In this document: positions 56,740 to 64,000 of the stretch, piece after piece
How positions within the stretch are numbered: position 1 is the first letter of the stretch
Layout of the letters: every line of letters begins with the position of its first letter
Source: Cyanobacteria bacterium FACHB-502
Lineage (GTDB): Bacteria; Cyanobacteriota; Cyanobacteriia; Elainellales; Elainellaceae
Direction of reading: 5' to 3'
Assembly (NCBI GenBank): GCA_014695325.1
Contig: JACJNZ010000077.1
Location: forward strand, 1 to 64,000
Length of the DNA stretch: 64,000 nt
Program-made: the position numbers and the translations under genes
The notes under the pieces: model-generated
The model's database searches: none
What the model was told of the DNA's origin: nothing
The model's input: the letters and a program-made list of their open reading frames with translations, nothing else

Positions 56740-58782
56740 CTATGCTTCTGCTCGCTGCACAATACCGATAAACGCATCTTCGAGCGTGAAAGAAATTGGG
56801 CGAATTGATTGAACTTCAATGCGGGTTCCGTCTGGCTTCTGATAGGCAAATAGCCAGGTTTTAATTTGCGGCATCTCGCGATCGGGATTGTCTAAAACCA
56901 GGTGAAGTCGATCGCCAAAAATCGAGACGCGCCAGGGTTCCATCTGGGTTTTTAGCAAATCTGAAGCTGCCTGATTTTGGTTAGTTACCAGCTCGATTAA
57001 TCGTCCGGGCTGCGCTGCTTTGATCTGGGTCGGCGATCCTTCTGCAACGACCTCGCCCGCCACCAGAAATCCCATGTAATTACAGTGTTCCGCTTCTTCG
57101 AGATAGTGCGTTGTTACCAAAACGGCTGTGCCGCGACGGGCAAAATCCTCAATTAACCGCCAGAACTGCCGCCGCGCCAGAGGGTCAACTCCCGAAGTTG
57201 GCTCATCTAGAAACAGGATTTCCGGCTCATGCATGACGGATGCACCAAAGGCAACGCGCTGCTTCCAGCCTCCGGGCAAGCCTCCGGTGATTAAGTCCTC
57301 CTGTCCTTCTAAACCGCAGATGTGCAGCACCCAGTCAATTTTTTCGCGTCGCTGCGATCGAGGAACGCCATACACCCCGCAATAGAATTCGAGATTTTGG
57401 ACGATCGAGAGGTCGTCGTACAGCGTGAACTTCTGGCTCATGTAGCCAATCCGTCGCCGCAAATCGGGGTCGCGCAAATTACTGGTTTGTCCTGCCAGGG
57501 AAATTTCGCCGCCGCTGGCAGAGAGTAAGCCGCAGAGCATTTTGATCGTGGTGGTTTTTCCGGCTCCGTTTGCGCCCAACAAGCCGTAGATTTCGCCATA
57601 GCGAACTTGCAGCGTCACATCTTTAACCGCCTGAAAGTTGCCGAAGGTTTTGTAGAGATGATGGGTTTCGATCGCCGCAGTTCCTTTCGCAGCTCTGGAT
57701 CCTTCGCGATCCGATCCGAAGGAGTTCCCGCTTGGGAGTAATCGCGGAAAGGGCACAAACGGCGACTCAGCCCCCTGATGGCGCAACTGGGTCACGAAGA
57801 CATTTTCCAGCGTCACGTCAACGGGTTCGATTTCCGATATTTTCAGCCGCTCCTGTTGGGCAATTTGCTGAATCGTTTTCGTTCCCTCTTCCGGCGAATG
57901 CACCAGCACATCCAGCCGATCGCCAAAGGTCTGCACGTCTACTAAAGCCGAATCGCGGGTTTCACCCAACGGGGAAGGGCTTCGCATCGCTGCTAACAGT
58001 GCCCGTTCTACGGCAGCAAGCTGAGGAGTTCGCAGTTCCAGTCGAGATAAACCCAGATTTTGCCTGAGCTGGCGCAATGTTCCGGTCTGCTGAATCTTGC
58101 CTTCATACATCAGGGAAATTCGGTTGCAGCGTTCTGCTTCGTCCAGGTAGGGAGTTGCGACTACGATCGTCATGCCCTGACTTGCCAACGTCGCCAGCAC
58201 ATCCCAAAATTCCCGTCGCGAAACCGGGTCAACGCCTGTCGTGGGTTCATCCAGCAGCAAAATTTCCGGCTCCGACACCAGCGCACAGCAAAGGGCAAGC
58301 TTCTGCTTCATGCCGCCCGATAGCTGACCCGCCAACCGATCGCCAAACCGATCGAGATCCATCAGCTTGAGATAGCGATCGCGCCGCTCCTGAAAACGAT
58401 CGGACGGAATCTGGCGCAGTCCGGCACTGTAGCGTATGTTTTCGTCCAGGCTCAAGTCCAGATACAGCGAAAACTGCTGCGTCAAATAGCCAATGCCCAA
58501 CCGCGCATCGCGAGGCGATCGTCCCAACACCTGAATCTCGCCTGCGCTTGCCTCCATCACGCCCGCCAGAATTTGAAACGTCGTCGTCTTTCCGGCTCCG
58601 TCAGGACCAATCAAGCCAAAAATCTCGCCGCGCTGCACCTCAAAATCAATGCTCTGAACGGCGATCGTCTGATTGTTCTTTTTGCCATAGTGTTTTTGCA
58701 GTCCTGCCACTCGAATCACGGGTTCTGTTGCAGCAGGAACCGGACGGGCAGAAGCAAAGGAAGCAGGCTGAGTCTGAGTCAT
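56740..58782 (-). CDS. ABC transporter with two fused ATP-binding domains, YbhF-like
   Basis: 680 residues from ATG. Domain 1: Walker A GPDGAGKTT (about residue 60), signature LSGGMKQKL, Walker B ILLLDEPTTGVDP. Domain 2 (from about 375): Walker A GANGAGKTT, signature GLPGGWKQRV (LSGGQ replaced by LPGGW), Walker B ILFLDEPTSGVDP. Duplicated ATPases of this kind drive export through ABC-2 permeases, as in E. coli YbhF. The altered signature in the second domain resembles other YbhF-type proteins. It lies 5 bp behind the HlyD gene and 20 bp before the first permease gene, a tight operon. Confidence 0.95.
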   Translation of the reverse strand: MTQTQPASFASARPVPAATEPVIRVAGLQKHYGKKNNQTIAVQSIDFEVQRGEIFGLIGPDGAGKTTTFQILAGVMEASAGEIQVLGRSPRDARLGIGYLTQQFSLYLDLSLDENIRYSAGLRQIPSDRFQERRDRYLKLMDLDRFGDRLAGQLSGGMKQKLALCCALVSEPEILLLDEPTTGVDPVSRREFWDVLATLASQGMTIVVATPYLDEAERCNRISLMYEGKIQQTGTLRQLRQNLGLSRLELRTPQLAAVERALLAAMRSPSPLGETRDSALVDVQTFGDRLDVLVHSPEEGTKTIQQIAQQERLKISEIEPVDVTLENVFVTQLRHQGAESPFVPFPRLLPSGNSFGSDREGSRAAKGTAAIETHHLYKTFGNFQAVKDVTLQVRYGEIYGLLGANGAGKTTTIKMLCGLLSASGGEISLAGQTSNLRDPDLRRRIGYMSQKFTLYDDLSIVQNLEFYCGVYGVPRSQRREKIDWVLHICGLEGQEDLITGGLPGGWKQRVAFGASVMHEPEILFLDEPTSGVDPLARRQFWRLIEDFARRGTAVLVTTHYLEEAEHCNYMGFLVAGEVVAEGSPTQIKAAQPGRLIELVTNQNQAASDLLKTQMEPWRVSIFGDRLHLVLDNPDREMPQIKTWLFAYQKPDGTRIEVQSIRPISFTLEDAFIGIVQRAEA

Positions 58783-58787
58783 ATTGG

Positions 58788-60035
58788 CTAACGATTAGGT
58801 TCGATTGTTGCGTCCGCAGGCATTCCCGGCTTGGCAAATCCGCCCGGTTCCTCGATCGCCAGCTTCACACCAAACACCTGCTGCACCCGGTCTTCTCGAA
58901 AGTAGATATTCTCCGGGGTAAACGAGGCTTCCGAATCAATCTCGACCACGCTGGCAACCAGTGGGCGGTCTGGGTCAGAGTCAAGGTACACGTTCGCACG
59001 CTGCCCAACTCGGACTAAGCCAATCTGTCCTGCTGGAATAAAGCCGCGCAGATACACCGTGTTTAAATCGAGCACAGTCAGCAGCGTTTTGCCTGCCGTC
59101 ACGACCGTTCCCGGTTCTACGGTGCGATCGGTAATCACGCCGTTAATCGGGCTATTGATCGTTAGATCGTTGAGCTGCGCCACAATCCGCTGACGTTCTG
59201 CTTCGGCATTGCGGACTTCTGCCTGGGCGGCGGCGAGCTGTGCCCGTGCCTGCGCTACCTGAGCATTGAGGCGATCGAGCTGCACGGTGTTAATTTCGGG
59301 GTTAAGCGTGGTGGTTTGCGTCTGAGTCAGTCCGCCCTGAGCCGCCGTAATCTGACGCTGGGCTGCATTCACCGCTGCTTGCCGACTAGTGAGGGTTGCC
59401 TGTGCGGTGCGAAATGCGGCATTCGCTTCGTCAAATCGCTGCTGAGTGACTGCCCCTTCCTGGACGAGCTGAGCAAATCGATCGCGATCCTGGCGGGCTA
59501 GCTCAAGCTGTGCCTGGGCCTCTGTTACCTGTGCCCGTGCCTGTTCGAGCTGTGCCTGGGCGGCGGCGACCTGCGCCTCTGCCTGAGAAACACGCCCCTG
59601 CGTATCGCCCTCTGCTTGCTGAAGCCGCAACTGTGCCTCCTCGATCTGAGTTTGCAGCACATTGAGCTGGAGCTGAGCATTTTGTACCTGATTTTTGGCA
59701 GATTGAATCCGGGCTTCGGTTCCGGCGAGCTGTGCCCGCAGTTCATCATCGTCCAGCCGCGCTAAAAGCTGTCCTTTTTGCACCTGTGCCCCTTCCCGCA
59801 CGGTGACTTCTTCGACTCGCCCCGGCACCTGAGTGCCCACATCTGTTTCGTAGCCTTCAATCCGTCCACTGAGCTGTAGTTCGTCTGTAGCGGGGCGCGA
59901 CAGAAAATACCAGGCAGTTAATCCTCCCCCGGCAGCCAACAGGGCGATCGGCAACAGAACCCTTTTGCGGCGCGATCGGGGCTGAACTACGGGCGGAACG
60001 GCAGTCTTTTCAGAACTGGGAAGTGTTTGTGCCAT
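58788..60035 (-). CDS. HlyD-family membrane-fusion (periplasmic adaptor) protein, YbhG-like
   Basis: 415 residues from ATG. A membrane anchor at about 23-45 (KRVLLPIALLAAGGGLTAWYFLS), a biotinyl-lipoyl half-motif (VEEVTVREGAQVQKGQLLARLDDDEL), a long alpha-hairpin coiled coil of Gln/Ala heptads (about 95-290), the second lipoyl half (LTINSPINGVITDRTVEPGTVVTAGKTLLTV), and a C-terminal beta domain. It links the inner-membrane transporter to an outer-membrane channel. First gene of the efflux operon, divergent from the TetR gene at 60407. The adaptor probably recruits a TolC-like protein encoded elsewhere. Confidence 0.94.
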   Translation of the reverse strand: MAQTLPSSEKTAVPPVVQPRSRRKRVLLPIALLAAGGGLTAWYFLSRPATDELQLSGRIEGYETDVGTQVPGRVEEVTVREGAQVQKGQLLARLDDDELRAQLAGTEARIQSAKNQVQNAQLQLNVLQTQIEEAQLRLQQAEGDTQGRVSQAEAQVAAAQAQLEQARAQVTEAQAQLELARQDRDRFAQLVQEGAVTQQRFDEANAAFRTAQATLTSRQAAVNAAQRQITAAQGGLTQTQTTTLNPEINTVQLDRLNAQVAQARAQLAAAQAEVRNAEAERQRIVAQLNDLTINSPINGVITDRTVEPGTVVTAGKTLLTVLDLNTVYLRGFIPAGQIGLVRVGQRANVYLDSDPDRPLVASVVEIDSEASFTPENIYFREDRVQQVFGVKLAIEEPGGFAKPGMPADATIEPNR

Positions 60036-60179
60036 ACGGGGAACTGCCAGAGTCGAATGATTTGAGAGAAATCTTTGAGGGGGACTTGAGACAGATTTCA
60101 GAGAAATACGGGGAAAAGAAAGAGATAGAAGGAGATACAGAGAGAAATAAGTTTTGAAAAGGGAGCCGGGGAAGGAACT

Positions 60180-60216
60180 TTGATCACACTAGACTGTCTA
60201 GTATGATTACAAGCAA
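60180..60216. promoter_or_regulatory. Palindromic operator with overlapping divergent promoters
   Basis: ACTAGACTGTCTAGT (60188-60202) is a perfect palindrome, arms ACTAGAC/GTCTAGT around one base. It sits in the spacer of a plus-strand promoter, TTGATC (60180-60185), 16 bp, TATGAT (60202-60207). On the minus strand TTGCTT (60216-60211) and TAGTGT (60191-60186) could serve the efflux genes, though with a long 19-bp spacer. This is a likely binding site of the TetR protein encoded at 60407, covering both promoters. Confidence 0.75.
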
Positions 60217-60406
60217 AATCCTAGCGCGATCGCCCAAACCGGACAAGCATCCCTGAAAATTGTTTACATAGCAGGGATTAAACGACCCTGATCTAGGAGC
60301 ATGAACCAAATTCTTGGGTCTGACCTCTTGAACAGGATAGAGCTTTAACCCCCTTGAACCCCTCTTTGAAACCCACCCCTTGAAGCCAGAGACAAGCAAA
60401 GCCACA

Positions 60407-61021
60407 ATGCACAGCAGTTCCCCCCTTGAGGTAATCAGCAGCGACAAGCGAGAGCAGATTTTGCAGGGCGCAATGCAGGTGTTTTTAAGCCAGGGCTACG
60501 CCAGCACCAGCATGGATCGGGTTGCGGCGGCGGCGGGTGTCTCCAAGCAAACTATCTATAGTTACTTTCAAGATAAACAAGGGCTATTTACCGCTCTAAT
60601 CGAACGGGTGACGATCGATCGAATGCAGCACATCTTCCGTGCCGAGGAATTGAGCGACGAACCCGAACTGCTGCGATACTTCGCCGAATCGTTTCTTCAA
60701 AAAATGGCAAACCCAGAATTCCTGAGCCTGCTGCGAATTATTATTTCTGAATCTGCCCGCTTCCCCGAACTCGCCAACCTCTACACCCGCACGGTCATTC
60801 AGCGAGGGCGATCGATCCTGACCGACTACTTCCAGCGTCACCCCGAACTTCGCATCGCCGACCCCGAAGCCACTGCCCAGATCTTCTGCGGCTCCCTGAT
60901 CTCTTTCTTAATTGCTCAAGAAATTCTCTATGGCAAAGAGGTTGCACCCCTGGCAGGCGATCGCCTGGTCAATGCCCTGGTCACCCTCTTCCTCGATCGC
61001 ACCTCTCCCCATCCCAACTAA
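60407..61021 (+). CDS. TetR/AcrR-family repressor of the efflux operon (CecR-like context)
   Basis: 204 residues from the ATG at 60407; a TTG at 60380 is in frame but less likely. Helix-turn-helix: KREQILQGAMQVFLSQGYASTSMDRVAAAAGVSKQTIYSYFQDKQGLFTALI. The remainder is a helical ligand-binding and dimerisation domain with NPEFLSLLRIIISESARFPELANLY, as in AcrR/YbiH (CecR) regulators. It is divergent from the HlyD-ATPase-permease operon. The perfect 15-bp palindrome in the shared 371-bp gap is the likely operator. Release by the exported compound is the expected logic. Confidence 0.93.
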   Translation: MHSSSPLEVISSDKREQILQGAMQVFLSQGYASTSMDRVAAAAGVSKQTIYSYFQDKQGLFTALIERVTIDRMQHIFRAEELSDEPELLRYFAESFLQKMANPEFLSLLRIIISESARFPELANLYTRTVIQRGRSILTDYFQRHPELRIADPEATAQIFCGSLISFLIAQEILYGKEVAPLAGDRLVNALVTLFLDRTSPHPN

Positions 61022-61069
61022 TCCCCTCACCTTTCCACCCCTCGGCTCCCTCGACTCCCTCGACTCCCC

Positions 61070-61276
61070 CTAATCCAGCTTCAATGCATTCACCGGAACC
61101 TCATCCCACGACTCCACCTCCCGCATCTGCGTAAACCACCCCTCCTGTTTCTGAGCCGTCGTCAGGTTTGCTTCAAACGAATCGTGGCACTCCTGCGCCT
61201 GAACCTCATTGCAGCAAGCAATACAAGCCCGGATAATCCCAGAAGAATCGATTTGCTCATTGACCCAAATTTTCAC
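61070..61276 (-). CDS. Small protein of unknown function with Cys residues
   Basis: 68 residues from a GTG start. It is a compact acidic protein: MKIWVNEQIDSSGIIRACIACC followed by NEVQAQECHDSFEANLTTAQKQEGWFTQMREVESWDEVPVNALKLD. Cys18, Cys21-22 and Cys30 in ACIACC...ECHDSF could bind a metal, but no family is recognised. The wealth of conserved-type residues (Trp, Cys, Gly, Asp) and normal codon use argue for a real gene. It is convergent with the TetR gene, their stops 49 bp apart; the gap is C-rich with CTCCCTCGACTCC duplicated. Confidence 0.65.
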   Translation of the reverse strand: MKIWVNEQIDSSGIIRACIACCNEVQAQECHDSFEANLTTAQKQEGWFTQMREVESWDEVPVNALKLD

Positions 61277-61626
61277 GCCGATCGCCCCCGTTCACGCAAG
61301 AAATTCACTGTCGAAATAGGGTTTTCATGATCACAATTGTGACAGACCCTCCTCTAAGGTTTTACCGGACAGTTGGGGCGATCGCAATCACTGATTGCAA
61401 TGACTGACTGCAATAACCGACTCGCAAGAGTTGATGCACAGCACTTACTATTTATAATTCCTATAATTCAGATAATTCAGGACAGGATTTCTAGATTGCC
61501 GATGACGCACTGCTGGCAACGGGTTTTCTTTGATCAACTTAAGCCGATAAGCCAGGCTTTCCCAAAATGGAAGGGCTAAGAAACGGTGCGGGCGACCCAG
61601 AACAAACCAGAACAAAATTACAGGCA
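61277..61626. other. Intergenic region with palindrome and 13-bp tandem repeats
   Basis: 350 bp. A perfect palindrome TCACAATTGTGA lies at 61331-61342. Three 13-bp units of GCAATNACYGAYT type are at 61384-61396, 61397-61409 and 61410-61422. TATAATTC recurs near 61453, 61462 and (as GATAATTC) 61471. These could be regulatory for the divergent genes. No gene-like frame. Confidence 0.65.
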
Positions 61627-62517
61627 ATGACCCATTCAACCCACTCTCCGATCTGGAATGTCTCACGCTCAGGCTGGATTGTTTCTCCTGATTGGCTGGC
61701 GGAGCATCTGAACGATTCCCGGATTGCGATCGTAGACTGTCGCTTTTCGCTGATGCAGCCTGAGCTGGGACAGGAACAATACCGCACAAGCCATATTCCT
61801 GGCGCGTTTTATCTGGATCTGAATCGGGACTTATCCAGTCCAGTCGGGCAACACGGCGGACGACATCCCCTCCCCGACCCGGCAATTCTAGCAGAGAAGC
61901 TCAAGGCGATCGGCATTCGATCGGCTGCATTCGGGCAGGAACCAACGCTCGTCGTGGCTTATGACGATTCGCGGTTTGGCTTTGCGGCGCGGCTCTGGTG
62001 GCTCTTACGCTATCTCGGACACGATCAGGTGGTGCTGCTCGACGGCGGCTTTCAAACCTGGCAGGACAAAGGCTATCCCGTCAGCCGCGAACCTTCGATC
62101 GCCCAACCCGGCAACTTTGTGCCCCAGGTGCGTTCAGATTGGGTGGTTGATATCGAAACAGTCAGGGCAAGCCAAAATCATCCAGGCATTGTGCTGGTTG
62201 ATTCGCGAGAAGCAGAACGCTATCGAGGAGAACGGGAGCCGATCGATCCGATCGCAGGTCATATTCCTGGCGCGGTGAACTATCCCTGGCAGGAAGTGAC
62301 GGGCGCAGATGGACTGGCACAGCCTCCGGTGGTTCAGCAGCAGCGATGGTCAGACATTCAAAATGCGCCAGAAATTTGGGTCTACTGCGGGTCGGGTGTG
62401 ACGGCCTGTGTCAATCTGCTGTCGCTGGCAATGGCAGACTTGCCCCAGGGAAAGCTCTATGCCGGAAGCTGGAGTGACTGGTGCTCGTATCAGACGGATA
62501 CATCCTCTGCCTCCTGA
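61627..62517 (+). CDS. Tandem-rhodanese sulfurtransferase (thiosulfate/3-mercaptopyruvate type)
   Basis: 296 residues from the ATG at 61627; an upstream in-frame ATG at 61567 adds 20 residues unlike the family. Two rhodanese domains: the first (about 15-140) is inactive-type (LAEHLNDSRIAIVDCRFSLM, SHIPGAFYLDLNRDLSS), the second (about 165-290) has the active Cys in VYCGSGVTAC (CGSGVTA loop). The loop type is nearest to SseA/TST enzymes, moving sulfane sulfur from thiosulfate or mercaptopyruvate to an acceptor such as cyanide or thiols. No signal peptide. It stands alone. Confidence 0.93.
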   Translation: MTHSTHSPIWNVSRSGWIVSPDWLAEHLNDSRIAIVDCRFSLMQPELGQEQYRTSHIPGAFYLDLNRDLSSPVGQHGGRHPLPDPAILAEKLKAIGIRSAAFGQEPTLVVAYDDSRFGFAARLWWLLRYLGHDQVVLLDGGFQTWQDKGYPVSREPSIAQPGNFVPQVRSDWVVDIETVRASQNHPGIVLVDSREAERYRGEREPIDPIAGHIPGAVNYPWQEVTGADGLAQPPVVQQQRWSDIQNAPEIWVYCGSGVTACVNLLSLAMADLPQGKLYAGSWSDWCSYQTDTSSAS

Positions 62518-63004
62518 GGAAAACGCCCTTTACCATCAGCAACAGGAAGCCTGCGATCGGGTCAAGAGCTGCACTGAGAGCGATTTGCTGTAACATTGGA
62601 GGCGTATCGCTGACTTTAACTTAACAATTCTATAATGTTCAATTTATAATGCTCAAAATAATGCTCAAATTTAGGTTTTTGCTGACATTTCGCTGACATT
62701 AGGAGGATGATTGACTGCGGCGGCGGCTGTGACTTCTCAACTCAGATTGCTGTGATCCAGCACAGTTGACTTTACAAGTCTGGCGGCTGCGCGTATAAAA
62801 TTGACTTGACTACAAATGGTTGATTACGAGTAGCTGATTACAGCCTGAAGCGGTCATTTTGTTGATTTTGATTTGTCTGGTTTTACTGATTGCCTGAAAA
62901 TGGCAGCGGGCCGCAATTGACACCCCTATCTCTAACGCTTTATTTGACTTTCCATCCTTCAACTTTTTCCTAAAAATTCTAAAAAATATAGGTCTAGAGC
63001 TTCT
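62518..63004. other. AT-rich intergenic region with short direct repeats
   Basis: 487 bp without a gene. ATAATG(T/C)TCAA recurs at 62632-62642, 62646-62656 and 62658-62668. GCTGACATT is duplicated at 62681-62689 and 62692-62700. The arrangement suggests a protein-binding site, perhaps for control of the LabA-like gene. I found no DnaA-box cluster, so an origin is unlikely. Confidence 0.6.
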
Positions 63005-63526
63005 ATGTCTTCATCGATGAACCGTCTTTCGATTTTTGTAGACGGCAACAATATGTTTTATGCTCAACAAAAGAATGGGTGGTTCTTTGATCCAAGACGG
63101 GTGCTGGAATACTTTACCCGTACTATTACTGATGTCAAGCTGGTGAATGCCTTCTGGTACACCGGACTTAAAGACCCGCAGGATCAGCGAGGCTTTCGCG
63201 ACGCGCTAATCAGTTTGGGCTACACCGTTCGCACCAAAATTTTGAAAGAGTACTACGACGATAGTTCGGGTCGCATCTCTCAAAAAGCAAATCTGGACAT
63301 TGAAATTGTCGTTGATATGTTTAGCACCGTCGATCAGTATGATCAGGTGATTTTGTTTAGCGGAGACGGAGATTTTGAGCGGGCGATCGAACTTCTGCGT
63401 GCTAAAAATACCCACATTACAGTCGTTTCAACCGAAGGCATGATTGCACGAGAACTGCGAAATGCCACCGATCGCTATATTGATTTAAACGATATTCGTT
63501 CTCATATTGAAAAATCTGATAATTAG
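63005..63526 (+). CDS. NYN-domain protein of the LabA/DUF88 group
   Basis: 173 residues from ATG. The PIN-like NYN fold: FVDGNNMFYAQQKNGWFFD at the start (first catalytic Asp), ANLDIEIVVDMF (about 100), FSGDGDFERAIELLRAKN (about 122) and the end RELRNATDRYIDLNDIR. All acidic metal-site positions are kept, so a nuclease-type active site is likely. In Synechococcus LabA acts in output from the circadian clock; a similar regulatory role here is possible but not shown. It is a single gene with a 487-bp upstream region of repeats. Confidence 0.92.
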   Translation: MSSSMNRLSIFVDGNNMFYAQQKNGWFFDPRRVLEYFTRTITDVKLVNAFWYTGLKDPQDQRGFRDALISLGYTVRTKILKEYYDDSSGRISQKANLDIEIVVDMFSTVDQYDQVILFSGDGDFERAIELLRAKNTHITVVSTEGMIARELRNATDRYIDLNDIRSHIEKSDN

Positions 63527-63726
63527 TCTAATTAACAGTCTAATCGGCTTGATTTCAGAGGGTGTTTTAAGGGCCGCGATTGCAACCCAGATCACCCTCC
63601 GAACGGGTCAATTCTGAGGGGAACTGAGCATCCTTCCGATACTCAAAGTCCCCCCTCGCTCTTTTAGAACAGCACTCCTTGAAATGGGAGAGGATGTGCA
63701 ATTCAGGACATCTCAAAGACGTTGCC

Positions 63727-64000
63727 TTAGGGTAAATCTGTGGCTCCCATCAGATATCGATCGCACTCGCGGGCAACCCCTCGCCCTTCATTCATTGCCC
63801 AGACCACGAGACTTTGACCCCGCCGACAGTCGCCTGCGGCAAACACGCCCGGAATGCTAGTGGCATAGGAGCCATACTCCGCTTTCACATTGCTGCGCGG
63901 ATCACGATCGAGTCCGAGGGCATCGAGGAGGGGCTGTTCGGGTCCGAGAAATCCCATTGCCAGCAGGACAAGCGAGAAACGCCAAGTACGAGATCCAGCG
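63727..64000 (-). CDS. gltD: Glutamate synthase small subunit, C-terminal part (5' end outside window)
   Basis: The frame is open from 64000 to the stop at 63727-63729, giving about 91 residues of the C-terminus. [57 protein letters not shown] and the ending [13 protein letters not shown] are the standard end of GltD, with the second FAD-binding motif GVFAAGDC. GltD supplies NAD(P)H electrons to GltB in ammonium assimilation. The gene continues to the right beyond the window. The 200-bp gap to the LabA-like gene is C/G-rich with AAAGTCCCCC, resembling the repeat elements at 22217 and 22861. Confidence 0.93.
   Translation of the reverse strand, partial: AGSRTWRFSLVLLAMGFLGPEQPLLDALGLDRDPRSNVKAEYGSYATSIPGVFAAGDCRRGQSLVVWAMNEGRGVARECDRYLMGATDLP

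Noticed and set aside
62518-63004. Chromosome replication origin
   Set aside because: AT-rich with direct repeats, but no cluster of DnaA boxes and no dnaA, dnaN or gidA neighbour. The dnaE gene nearby is not origin-linked.

Overview
The window is chromosomal DNA of a cyanobacterium. Evidence: the HIP1 octamer GCGATCGC recurs throughout (for example 11846-11853 and 15180-15187). It encodes a tocopherol cyclase, NDH-1 subunit NdhA, an RbcR-type LysR regulator, a CyanoP-like lipoprotein and several families described mainly from cyanobacteria (DUF1350, DUF2157, DUF2555, DUF4330, TIGR04168). I cannot place it to genus. The dnaE gene is one uninterrupted reading frame without the split intein common in this phylum.

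Layout. 1-4.7 kb: a FecR-domain protein with a Gly/Asn/Asp/Pro repeat tail (its 3' end lies outside the window), a CHASE2-Ser/Thr kinase, an ISAs1-type transposase remnant, tRNA-Thr and tRNA-Tyr. 4.7-12 kb: CNNM/CorC-like membrane protein, YciI-like protein, pheT, tocopherol cyclase, an unknown protein, DUF1350 and tRNA-Arg. 12-22 kb: Asn/Gln/Pro-repeat secreted protein, a caspase-like protein with a substituted catalytic dyad, DUF2157 membrane protein, TIGR04168 phosphoesterase, tRNA-Ser, macrodomain protein, GT61 glycosyltransferase, DUF4330 protein, M48 protease. 22-34 kb: a hypothetical gene bracketed by inverted repeat elements, TM0106-type RecB-like nuclease, cystine-lyase-like PLP enzyme, NDH-2, DUF2141 protein, acyltransferase, histidine phosphatase, AraC regulator, a solitary ndhA, fasciclin protein. 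34-49 kb: rbcR, coaBC, DUF2555, esterase, purH, a 2OG-Fe(II) oxygenase, trpF, S9 peptidase, a second Ser/Thr kinase, maf, psbP-like, a Cys-motif small protein, tRNA-Gln, solitary ureA, dacB. 49-64 kb: dnaE, Rieske oxygenase with divergent TetR regulator, a complete YbhGFSR-like efflux operon with divergent TetR and a palindromic operator, a small unknown protein, tandem rhodanese, LabA-like NYN protein and the C-terminus of gltD.

Most genes are housekeeping genes in short or single transcription units. The clearest functional module is the efflux set: TetR / HlyD adaptor / double ATPase / two ABC-2 permeases. Accessory signals are scattered. They include several nested inverted-repeat (MITE/REP-like) elements, many 13-17 bp intergenic tandem repeats, an IS1-type zinc ribbon fused to a TetR regulator, and a caspase-like protein with Tyr/Asn in place of His/Cys. 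I saw no CRISPR array, prophage, complete insertion sequence or recognisable defence island. I do not see an unambiguous new multi-gene system. The best candidates for new biology are the TetR-zinc-ribbon fusion, the solitary divergent ndhA, the FecR/CHASE2-kinase pair and the repeat-bracketed hypothetical gene.
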